Assembly: GCA_011037195.1 (NCBI GenBank)
Contig: JAAEAF010014559.1
Span: 32,058-96,057, forward strand
Direction: 5' to 3'
From: Triatoma infestans
Taxonomy: Eukaryota > Arthropoda > Insecta > Hemiptera > Reduviidae
DNA length: 64,000 nt
Shown: in pieces, positions 55,156-64,000 of the stretch
Position numbering within the stretch: position 1 is the first letter of the stretch
Layout of the letters: each line of letters begins with the position of its first letter
Position numbers and translations under genes: made by a program
Notes under the pieces: model-generated
What the model saw: only the letters and a program-made list of their open reading frames with translations
Database searches by the model: none
Told to the model about the DNA's origin: nothing

Positions 55156-56124
55156 AAGCAGCTGTAAAAGCCCCTGTACCATAAAATGGAGTCTTTTTTT
55201 ACTCACAAACAAAATAGACATAAATCCAGTCCATCTATAGATTTCACAAAATACCAATAATTTGTGCAAATCAATTAAATCGGGTTTAAAATAGTTTTCA
55301 AATCGTCGGGCCTTAAAAATATAATGTGATGTTTACACGGGAATAGGCAGAGGAGTTTTTTGAAAGAAATAAGAATTCTTTGTTGCTCTACTATCCGGGT
55401 ACATACTGGCTTCAGGAGCTCTTTAGGGTATGAGAGGAATGTACGTTTTTTCTTCAAAAAGACTTCTTTGGCTATTGCCCGTATAAATACCTCATTAAAT
55501 CGAGTTTATCTTATCAAATTCTAAATTCCGTTACTACCCACATAATTTAATAAATTTTGTGATAAAATTTTGTAATAAATTTTGTGATCTTCTTTTAACA
55601 TTTAGCAAGAATTTTCTCCGAATCTTTATCGAAATACCCAAACGGGATAAGAAGTTTAAATAATATATCTACATGTATTTTTGGACTCTGACGAGGTCGA
55701 AACTATGTAAAAAAATCGTAATGTATTCTATGAGAAAGTTAAATATGAAAAACACCAATATTCTAAACCAATCAAGTCAAATAATCTGCACAAACATAAA
55801 ATATTGTTCCTTCTGTTTCGTTAGTTTCAGCTCCTATGATTTTTAAATATAACTTGTTAACTCAAGACTATATTGATTCCGGGAGTTATATCACATATAA
55901 AAAAAATAATTCTACTCTATAGAAAAAAAAAAAAATCACAATTGCTTGATTGCAGTGCTGAATAAGATAAGGCAGCATAATGTGCTCAACTCAAATCAAT
56001 GACAAAAAGTTTTGCCTAGGGAATTCATTTGAATGTACCATTATCTATATGAATGTATAAAAATGCAAGCCAGTTTCTATGAGCTAGGACTTGCAGCTAT
56101 AAATGAATAAGCATATTTGTTGTG
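55156..56124. other. AT-rich non-coding DNA
   Basis: No supported gene on either strand. The first part would be 3' UTR if the preceding exon is real. Confidence 0.4.
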
Positions 56125-56300
56125 ATTGGTTCCGCAGAGGTAGAAAGCAGTGATATTTTCCGTGATCGCCTGCATCTTTTTGTGGTCATCGACCGGTTTC
56201 GGGCGTCGCCCATCATCAGGATGCGTTTATCAAACAGTGTGATAACAGTAGATTTGCACAGAGCGAATTTAGTTTATATACTGAGTGGTCTTTAAATGTT
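56125..56300 (-). repeat. PLE pLTR with hammerhead, inverted upstream of PLE5
   Basis: Minus-strand pLTR: it begins near 56300 with phrases related to TTTGCACAGAGCGAATTTAG, passes the hammerhead at 56187-56223, then GATGACCACAAAAAGATGCA and CACGGAAAATATCACTG. The adjacent RT fragment PLE5 is on the plus strand, so the pLTR is inverted relative to it, as described for PLE ends. Confidence 0.75.
56187..56223 (-). ncRNA. Hammerhead ribozyme motif 1
   Basis: On the minus strand: stem I strand CATC, core CUGAUGA, an unpaired U, stem II GGGC/GCCC with a GAC loop, core GAAA, stem III reduced to the self-complementary ACCGGU, cleavage triplet GUC, stem I return GAUG. All invariant core bases are present. 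Stem III has no loop, so a single copy could fold poorly and a dimer is the likely active form, as has been proposed for hammerheads of PLEs. This is the most canonical of the three copies. Confidence 0.85.
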
Positions 56301-56359
56301 CGGCCTTGGCCTAATTAGGTTAAAAAGGGGAAGAGGATGGACCTGAGTGGGAAAAAAAC

Positions 56360-57175
56360 TAATCATTCCACCCCGGGAAATATTCAAGGGCACCTGTATG
56401 AACCCTACAGCACCGTTCCAAACGCACTACCAAAAATACACGAACCTAACATCCCCATCACACCGGTCAAAACTACACGAGCATACAAACTGACACGCAT
56501 CTGGCTAAAATAATAAAAGACAAAAGTTAAACTGAATGAAACCTTCACTATAAGAGATACACAACACCTAATACAACTAACAGAGAATATAAGACTCACA
56601 CCAACTTCTCGTTCAACATTCCTGGTATCAAACCTATACACCTTCGTTTCTTTCAGGGACACGCTGGACATAATGAAACCAGATGAATCCTTGCAATTCA
56701 TTCATCAACTTACAGAATTAATACAAACCAAAATGAAACAAATCTACTTCAGATTCGACAACAAGTTGTACCTTGCCACCGCTGGCCTGGGACTGGGGCA
56801 TCCCACATCAGCTATCTTATCAAAACATGGGAAGAGACTTACGTACAAAAACTGAAAGAGGAGTTCGGGGTCATACTTTATGCAAGTTACATGGACGACT
56901 CGATCTCATACTGGAAAATGACATTGGCATGGACAAATTGTTACATACATTACCTTAACAACATAAACCACAAAATAAAATTCACGTACGAAAAAGAAAT
57001 TAACAACACCATCAACTTCTTACATGCTAAACTCACAAGAAAAGACAATACACTGGAGTAGGGCATATATAGAAAAGCAACCACCAATGATAAAATTATA
57101 CGACACAACGCCAACCATCCTACCCAACACAAACTTGCTGCACAGAGCCTTCTCATAGCACTGAACCGAGTGAAC
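56360..57175 (+). pseudogene. PLE5, degenerate reverse transcriptase
   Basis: Plus-strand pieces in order: KGTCMNPTAP, a shifted NALPKIHEPNIPI region, LQFIHQLTELIQTKMKQIYF, YLATAGLGLGHPTSAIL, an EEFGVILYA-(S)-YMDD-like stretch at about 56860-56900 with Met for Val in the catalytic box, LNNINHKIKFTYEKE, and YRKATTND. Many frame breaks. GIY-YIG is not found downstream. Confidence 0.8.
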
Positions 57176-57589
57176 AGTGAGCTGCAAGAAAGTCCTACTA
57201 AACTTTTTAATAATGGCTATTTTCGCTCATTATTATGGCTAAATAAGCGAAAATATCTCAAAACAGACGAAACGGAAATCTAAAATATACTGTGCCGTAC
57301 TCCTTCATTACTCTCCAAAGCCAAACCAATTTACAACATTTTTCAATCAAGAACTATAAACTTAACTAACAGCATTCAAACGCTTTTTTTATTCTGTGGA
57401 CTAATATATCCTCAAAAACATAGAGAAGCTAGTCGTGTATTAACAGAATATAACAGAATTAACCATGGTTTATAGCATTCTAGGAAGTGTTCGTCACATG
57501 GCAGCAAACATTATTTATAAAAGCCAAACGAAAAAAAATTCAAAACCGACATGAAGAACGGTAATCTAGGGAAATCTCAATTTCAGGAC
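57176..57589. other. Unassigned DNA, possibly decayed PLE
   Basis: No clear reading frame; sequence is A-rich on the plus strand like PLE coding DNA but no motif is recognisable. Confidence 0.35.
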
Positions 57590-57690
57590 AGAGCTGTATT
57601 CTATAGCTCTGATTCAACACATACTACTAACTACGTAAACAAAATTCTAGAATTTATAAACAATAACGCACACACATTCAAAATAATCTA
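57590..57690 (+). pseudogene. PLE N-terminal RT fragment, displaced
   Basis: Reads TNYVNKILEFINNNAHTFK, matching the DDYVNKTLEFINNN segment that starts the main PLE1 frame. It lies downstream of PLE5 RT, so the order is not that of a single element. It ends in a TCTAGTGTGAATCA phrase. Confidence 0.65.
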
Positions 57691-57865
57691 GTGTGAATCA
57701 TTACAATTTTAAAGAAATCATTGGATTTACTTTAGAAAAAAAATGCGAAAAAATCCATTGAGTGCCAATTTCGATTGGTGGGTTTTGCCTAATGCGGAAT
57801 ATCACACTTGGGCTTCCTCCAACTTTTCAGTTTTGACCAATGCAATTTTATCCTTTCTGAATTTT

Positions 57866-58920
57866 GAATTTATGAGTTTTCTTAGTAGATCGGAAATTGT
57901 AAAAATATTACGCGACAATAATCATTCTGCAAGTGGCAATTTAATTCAATTATCTAACGTCATTGAAAATATAATCTTTTCCCAAATAATTTACATATTT
58001 CCAAAATGTATAAAATAAACGGACAGGAAATGAATATCGACGCTGTTGTTGTATACTTACATGTTGTATACTTACATGCCCAACAGCAATTGGCCAATTC
58101 TACAGGCACTCCTAACCACCAACCTGGTAGTCTCTTGAGGAATTTGCAACTAATTAATAGTTTGCCCAGTTTCGATGATAAAAACTCAGCCAATGTTTAG
58201 AACTTCTTCGAATAAATTAGTCATTGCGTTGGCCTTTCTGGCTGGGATGTGGCTGCAAAATTAGAAATCCTTGCACTTAGGCACTCAGGTTCACCCAAAA
58301 TACGAGTATGTTATGACACCCAGAAAACCGAACTAGAATGCCAGGGTACAATTATCATGTAACCCTTAATTTCTCAACCACTACTAGAAGATTTCGAAAG
58401 GAAAAAACCCCTCTAGTCCTACAACAACAGGTGACTAACATTCGGTCTCTTCCCACAGAATCACCAGAAACATTCGCGGATAGAATCAGACATTCACTCC
58501 GCCATTAGCCTAATAGAAGCTTACAAACAAATTAGATTAACTTGCCACTGTTGTGTTTCTGAAGTCCTTCCTCAACTGCTTTATAATTTTACCTCAAAAA
58601 CAACTAAGCTTTTTTATATGCCAATACTCTAAAGGAAGTACAAGTAACCAGCAGTTTTCGCAGCTCAATAACTTCTATTATTCACACACCTCCGTCATCA
58701 TGTCGCTTCTGCGGCCAAATGCATTTCCACGCAGAACGCCCACATCGATATAAAAATCAAAACAGCAATAAAATCCCCTACTAGGTCTTTAATGTGGAAC
58801 AAAATAGCCCCTACCGCTACTGCTCTAGTCCACATTTTGACGTGGGGGCAAATGTCTAGGATTATATCAATAATCCCCAAAATTTTAATCGTCGAACGTA
58901 TTATGATAAATAATAAATGT
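57866..58920 (+). pseudogene. Gypsy gag pseudogene, C-type, plus strand (element E)
   Basis: Starts at ATG 57874 with MSFLSRSEIVKILRDNNHSA, then MYKINGQEMNIDAVVVYLHV (58006), LQLINSLPSFDDKNSANV, a stop, then degenerate capsid with PLVLQQQ and SLPTESPETFADRI at about 58435-58485. A nucleocapsid piece CRFCGQMHFHAERPH (58700-58745) retains two Cys and the His of a knuckle but the last Cys is Arg. At least five frame breaks. It resembles element C most closely and is the only gag on the plus strand. Confidence 0.75.
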
Positions 58921-59328
58921 TATAATAATAATAATCCACGATTGAATTCCAAATAGACTTCAATATAATTTGTATAACCCAATAATAATAACATCGAAAT
59001 TGGCAATAACCTCCAAAGTAGGCCCACTTGCCAATATCGTTAAATATTTGGACACACGGTTCCTCATTGCTTTCAAATACAGCCAAAAAACGCGGAGTGG
59101 CCACTCTTAGGATTGGTTGATATTATGACCACTTTATCATATCTGCTTTCACCAATTCTGACAATCTGTTACTAAATTTAAGACCTTTTCTCTTCTTATA
59201 TACTTAGATATACCTAGATACCTAATTATTTCTGCGCACCTATTTCTGTTTATCTAAATCATAAGTTATATCAATATAAAACGTTATTTATTAATGTTAT
59301 TATAAAAAAAAATAATTTATTGAAGTAG
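58921..59328. other. AT-rich non-coding DNA
   Basis: The first part may be the Asn-rich gag linker of element E (AATAATAATAATCC). No further protease or RT motif follows. Confidence 0.4.
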
Positions 59329-59385
59329 AATTATATTAGAGATATTTTCCATGATAGCCTGCTTCAAATTGTGGCCATCACACCT
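59329..59385 (-). repeat. PLE pLTR fragment
   Basis: Minus-strand phrases GCCACAATTTGAAGCAGGCT and ATCATGGAAAATATCTC match the pLTR segment next to the hammerhead, diverged. The hammerhead itself is not present. Confidence 0.55.
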
Positions 59386-59571
59386 AATATTCAACTTAAT
59401 ATGTGCCTAAATGTTCTAAACTGATCTAAATATGCAACTGTTCACATAAAAAAGTTAGTTGCTACCTAATGGACTAATCAACTAACTAACTGAAAACCTT
59501 TATTCAAGCACAAAAATACATTGGACTCACCAATCGTTACCCTAGTTCAAGTTTTCAAACATAATTACGAC

Positions 59572-59714
59572 CATCAGAGACATTTTCCGTGGTAGCCTGC
59601 TTCATTTTGTGGTCATCAACCGGTTTCGGGCGTTTGCCCATCTTCAGGATGCGTTTTACAGACAGTGTGACAACACAGACTTGCACAGAGCAAACTTAGT
59701 TTTCACACTCAGAC
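59572..59714 (-). repeat. PLE pLTR, left inverted copy
   Basis: Inverted partner of 59831-59973: it runs from the GTGTGAAAACTAAGTTTGCT phrase through the hammerhead to CCACGGAAAATGTCTCTGAT when read on the minus strand. Almost the entire 140 bp is complementary to the right copy. Confidence 0.85.
59614..59651 (-). ncRNA. Hammerhead ribozyme motif 2
   Basis: Minus strand: CATC, CUGAAGA (N7 is A, a variable position), unpaired U, GGGC-AAAC-GCCC stem-loop II, GAAA, ACCGGU, U as the cleavage base, GAUG. The core is intact apart from the permitted N7 change. Stem III again lacks a loop. Confidence 0.8.
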
Positions 59715-59830
59715 AAACCCAATATTCCCATCAAACCCGTCATAAACTACACAACTGCACCTGCATACAAATTGACGCAGCATCTGGCAAAAGTAATAAA
59801 AAACAAAGTAAAACTTAATGACACTTACAA
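59715..59830 (+). pseudogene. Short PLE RT fragment between inverted pLTRs
   Basis: Plus-strand reading IPIKPVINYTTAPAYKLTQH then LAKVIKNKVKLNDTY, matching residues about 85-120 of the PLE1 frame. It is enclosed by the left inverted and right direct pLTR copies. Confidence 0.8.
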
Positions 59831-60003
59831 GGAGTGTGAAAACTAAGTTTGCTCTGTGCAAGTCTGTGTTGTCACCTGTCTGAAAAACGCATCCTGAAGA
59901 TGGGCGAACGCCCGAAACCGGTAGATGACCACAAAATGAAGCAGGCTACCACGGAAAATGTCTCTGATGCTTTCCAGCTCTGCGGAACCAACCACCACAA
60001 CAA
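59831..60003 (+). repeat. PLE pLTR, right copy
   Basis: Begins GGAGTGTGAAAACTAAGTTT, includes the hammerhead at 59890-59927, and ends GGAACCAACCACCACAACAA before the N-terminal region of another PLE. This is the longest and best-preserved pLTR in the window. Confidence 0.85.
59890..59927 (+). ncRNA. Hammerhead ribozyme motif 3
   Basis: Plus strand: CATC, CUGAAGA, unpaired U, GGGC-GAAC-GCCC stem-loop II, GAAA, ACCGGU, A as the cleavage base, GAUG. It is in the same sense as the PLE reading frame that follows, the arrangement expected if the ribozyme processes PLE transcripts. Confidence 0.8.
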
Positions 60004-60490
60004 ATAATTACGACCAAATAAATGACAAAATTACCAAACAAGTGGACCATAGATACAAAATTCTGCACCAACAGAACTCATAACACTCACAATCTAAAAA
60101 AAAAAACACAGGAACAACCCCCAAAGACTGTAAGCCTCACAAACCAACGTTGCTTTCACACTAACTGAGATGGAACTTTTAAACAAAGGATTAAAGTATA
60201 ATCTCAAAGACATAGACCACACTAAAAATATCGAATAACTTAACACTGACACTGAACTAGCAATAACTTAACTCATCATACCGCCACAGACATAATAAAA
60301 GGCATACAAAAATAACAAATACACAATAACACAGACAGACAAAAAGAAGAACGAACCGCGGTTAGATAAGAAAAAGACAAGACAATAACCTCATAGTCAT
60401 AAAAGCCGCTAAAGAAAACAGTAATGTAATCATGAACACACAACGACTACACAAACAAAACACTACAATTCAGAAAGAACTAAATGCGGT
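60004..60490 (+). pseudogene. PLE6 N-terminal region, degenerate
   Basis: Diverged match to the PLE1 N-terminal frame: a VDHRYKILHQQNS-like start, TNVAFTLTEMELLNKGLKYN, an (I/L)KDIDHTKNIE-like run, then a NLIVIKAAKENSNVIMNT stretch and TTIQKELNA. Several stops. The sequence breaks off before the RT motifs. Confidence 0.7.
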
Positions 60491-63400
60491 TTATAATAAT
60501 TTCATGCGATTTGTTGCAAATCGTCAGCTGTTTCAAATTGTGATATCTCTGTGATTCGTTTAGATAATAAATATTACATATTTTTAATTGAATATTTAGA
60601 TAATAAATATTAAATGTAAATTAGATATTAGATCTATTAAATAAAAATTAGTTATCAATATGTAATTATTTTAGATATCAAACTTTTTTGTTCGCCATTA
60701 TAAATTGATTTCATAATTTGGAATAATTATTACAGTAGGAAATTGTTGCTGAAACAGTTATTTTATTTAATATTTACATGCGAAAACTATTGTTCATTAT
60801 ATTAAATTGAAAATAGTTTGTTCAGGTTTACAATATGAAAGATAGACATAGAATTGTTAAATGAGAAAAGGATACCTGTAATTCAAAGTATATCATAAAT
60901 AAATAGCTTTATACTTTTTGGAAATCATAATACACTGTTCACACTCCTCCTGATGAAATCTTGTAGTTCGTACTTCATTATATTTCAAAAATAGTTATAT
61001 AAAATTTAACCAATTTTTTTGAATAATTTAACAAGGAAGTACTCAAGTAATATATCACATTCAATTCAGTCTTGTATCAATTGTAGTTTACAAATATAGT
61101 ATTCATTTTACGAATGAAGTATTCATTTTACAAAAATGAAAATTAAATAATAGTAAACATTTGTATAAATTTTTTTCTTCAAATGCTTTATATATTACGT
61201 CAATCTCAGAACAGTATTATCTATGGTGTATGGTATTATTGTAAGTATATTGATTTAGATTCACTAGATGGTACTTATTTGATGATTAAGATGAAATATT
61301 GTTTTTACAAAATTGGAAATAATATAGAAGTAAAAATTTTTTTTTCTTTTTTATATTCGTATTATGTCAATCAGAATAATATTTGGAGCCAAAGTGTGGT
61401 GCCTAAAAACTATCTTGGATTTTTTTTTTGTCAAGATTAATATCAGCCTTAAAAATATCATGGCTCCTTTAGTGGAAAATATTTTAGTCGACTTCTTGGA
61501 CATTATTTCCCAGCAATAAACTTGATGTTTAAATTTAGACTTGGATGCACTTTATGTCATCTATAGATATTAATTTGTTTATTTATATAGACATCGCATT
61601 TTATTTGAACATTAAGACATCGTTATATTCAACCCTTTAATTGCTAAGTAATTTCTCTTTATTGTTATGTCCTTGAGCAGCCACATTTTTTTTTTTTTTT
61701 AACATTTGGTTAAGTGAACATTTAATTATAGGGAACATTTGATTAAGTGTTCTCTTTGTACATGTAATTATAGGTACACTCCTCCTGATGAAATCTTGTA
61801 GTTCATATTCCTACATTTTAGTTATGTATACCTACATTTTAGGTATATATATCTAGATTCACAAATGGGCAGATTGGCTGCCTAGTATTTTATATGGACT
61901 TACATTAATTTGAATGCCAAGGCGCTTAGCAGTTTCGTTCAGTGTAATTGGCAGCCAACCCATCCAAATATGGTATTCATTTTACTTAATCAAAATTTAA
62001 TTTATTTTAAATTTTAAATTTAAAAATTAAATAAATAAAGTAAAAATGTAAAAATTTGAAGTGTATAATATATGCAAGTGTCAAATTCCCGAATATAGTG
62101 TTCATTTTACAATGAATTATTGATCTTACAAAAAAGAAAATAATATAAAAGTAAAAATTTGTAATTTTTTTTTTTTTTTTTTAATATTTTATATATTATG
62201 TCAATCTCAGATCAGTATAGTATTGTTATTATATATTGTAATATATACTGTACTGTATTGTATATATACTGTATTGTATTATTCTAAGTATATATATATC
62301 GAAATTCATAAATATGGTACATATTTTTCAAAAATGAAATTAATGTAAAAGTAAAAAAAAACTATATTTTAAATATATTTAGATTCGTAAAACAATATTA
62401 ATTATAATCATAGAAGATATATATTTATGAATAATGGTTACAGCATTCGACTTCAAAGCTAATAAGTGGTATGCTTAAATAATGAACGCTTAATATTTTT
62501 CACGAACTTTGTGGGAAATTTTATTTGTATTTTAAAAACTGGCGGCAATTTATTATGTATGTATACAAGAAAATAAACTTTTGTGGATCCGTGCTTACAG
62601 CCTTGATCCGTGCTTGAATTATGTTCTTAAATGCTGTTTATCAAGAAGTTATGAAGATTAAAGTGGAACAGGGATAAAGGAAGAATCGAATTCATCTTTA
62701 GGAAGGAGTTTTTAATTAAAAAAAAAAAACAATAATAATCGCTGATGTCATTGGTAAATGAGGATTCTCTCATCTTCTGGAGATCTTTTGTGTTTTTGGT
62801 TCTCTTGCCTCATTCAGCATACATTTTAGAAAGTTGGATTACATGGCATTGTGTATTCGTCCAGCCTCCAGCAAGGGAGAAATCTTCAATGAGTCACTGA
62901 TAAATGGGGATTCTCTCATTTTGTTGAGATCTGTGCTTTTGGCTCTCTTGCCTCATTCAGTATACATTTTAGAAAGTTGGATTACATGGTGGCATTGTGT
63001 ATTCGTCCAGCCTCATCAAGAGAGAAATGCCTTCAATTACATTAATGAACTGCTAAACCGTCCTAGGATGCTAGCAAAATTTGGTAAAATATAATCTATA
63101 CCAATTTATGTTCATTAGTCAAATGAAATCCCGTTGAAATAAGGCCAAGCAGTCTAATAATTTCTATTCATCGTTTGCAAAGAGTCTTCAGCTATTGTTA
63201 GAAAATTGTTATGATTCGTAATCAATTACAAGAGAGAGACACTATACTTACTGAGTTGCAAGTAAGCAAATTTTTTGCTAGCTTCATTTGTAAGAAAAAT
63301 TCAGAAGATAAAATTCCGAATGAAGAAGAATAGCAAGAGGATTTTATAAGCAGAATTGTGGTGGAAATCCTTCTTGCCAGGCCACTAAAATGAAGGAGTG

Positions 63401-64000
63401 ACAATCCTTTTTTTACTGCATTATCGTACAATAAGATGAACATACATTTGATAACCACAATAGTACTGCGGAAGTATTTCTATCACCGAGTGAACTTACG
63501 ATTTGTCCAGCTAGCTGGTGTTGTCACAAAAGATTCACCCAGCAATTGTGAAAATTATATAAATGGACAATTTAACAAGCACTTTAATTAGCTCCATCAA
63601 CTTTATATATATTTAATTTCCTAATCTGTACATAATAAATTGTTGCATTACAATTCAGGTCTAGCTCGACTAAATCTTCATTGCTTTGGCCAGAAGCCAT
63701 ATACTGTAACCATTGTTAATCCATAAGTGATAATTGATTCTTGTTGTTGAATGGATACTGATTGGTCCAAGTTAACTTTGTACGTTAAATATACATTAGT
63801 GTATAGAAATATGTTTTAATTAGAAAAGAATTTAATTATTAGTTTGTTATATATTTTTATATCTTTTGTATTTTGAAGTGTGTTCTTTTTGTTTTGTGTT
63901 TTTGAAATGAGTTTTTATTTTTGTAAAAATTAATTTCATCAAAGAGTGAACTCTTTCTTGATAGAGGGTCTAATTAACCATGTGTAGTTGATGTAATTGG
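60491..64000. other. AT-rich non-coding DNA with local duplications
   Basis: No gene is supported. Repeated phrases include ACTCCTCCTGATGAAATCTT at about 60947 and 61780, and a related pair at 61090-61220 and 62095-62215 sharing TATATATTA(C/T)GTCAATCTCAG. TA-rich simple repeats lie at 62220-62300. A 130-bp tandem pair lies at 62750-63035. Confidence 0.5.
62750..63035. repeat. Tandem duplication of about 140 bp
   Basis: Units at about 62750-62893 and 62899-63035 share GATTCTCTCAT, CATACATTTTAGAAAGTTGG and CATTGTGTATTCGTCCAGCC. Several substitutions and a small insertion separate them. The 86-codon frame across the second unit matches nothing I know. Confidence 0.75.

Noticed and set aside
59940..60003. 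A second hammerhead from the CTGATGC ... GGAAC phrase in the pLTR
   Set aside because: The core A after CUGAUG is missing, the paired segment does not place GAAA correctly, and no stem I partner exists.
62100..62300. Possible hairpin or terminator in TA repeats
   Set aside because: Simple TA-rich repeats form palindromes by chance; there is no neighbouring gene.

Overview
This is a eukaryotic, very AT-rich window that is almost entirely transposable-element debris. The element mix points to an arthropod, most likely an insect and perhaps a hemipteran: Penelope-like elements (PLEs) with hammerhead ribozymes, Ty3/gypsy-type LTR elements, RTE-, R1/Jockey- and RLE-type LINEs, piggyBac-, hAT- and MULE-like transposase remnants, a tRNA-derived SINE and a pogo/Tigger-like MITE. 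The taxonomic guess comes from element types only. I found no intact host gene; one short open stretch behind a polypyrimidine-AG at 55.04 kb is the only plausible host exon.

Layout. 0-9 kb: AT-rich DNA with copies of a modular repeat family that starts in a long palindrome and ends in a small hairpin plus a T-run, two pairs of local duplications, and the C-terminal piece of a CR1/Jockey-like reverse transcriptase (5.3 kb). 9.05-10.34 kb: a seven-unit satellite array. 11.4-15.9 kb: two paralogous gypsy integrase pieces on the minus strand bracketing two plus-strand LINE 3' ends; the second LINE (14.09-15.29 kb) has the longest open LINE reading frame here. 16.1-26.2 kb: large modular-repeat copies (one carrying a SINE and a 304-bp tandem duplication), a MITE, and an RLE-type LINE end. 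27.8-30.7 kb: hAT-like, gypsy gag-like and piggyBac-like pseudogenes.

30.9-34 kb holds the best PLE (531-codon RT plus GIY-YIG frame, one frameshift from its N-terminal frame), joined through its pseudo-LTR (pLTR) to a second partial PLE. 34.1-41.7 kb contains a MULE-like pseudogene block present twice, 4193 bp apart, with one substitution noticed in about 2.65 kb. 41.4-53.6 kb is a pile of four related gypsy-like elements, all minus strand (A, B, C, D), with gag, protease, primer-binding sites and LTRs but no intact reverse transcriptase. Element C contains a SINE, a PLE piece and a deleted piggyBac element. 54-60.5 kb carries scrambled PLE pieces, three well-formed hammerhead ribozyme motifs and a plus-strand gag pseudogene. 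60.5-64 kb is AT-rich with local duplications and nothing coding that I can defend.

The genes do not work together as a pathway. Each belongs to a selfish element, almost all are broken, and the interest lies in element architecture: ribozyme-bearing PLE termini, three-knuckle Gag proteins, nested insertions with readable target sites, and a very recent duplication.
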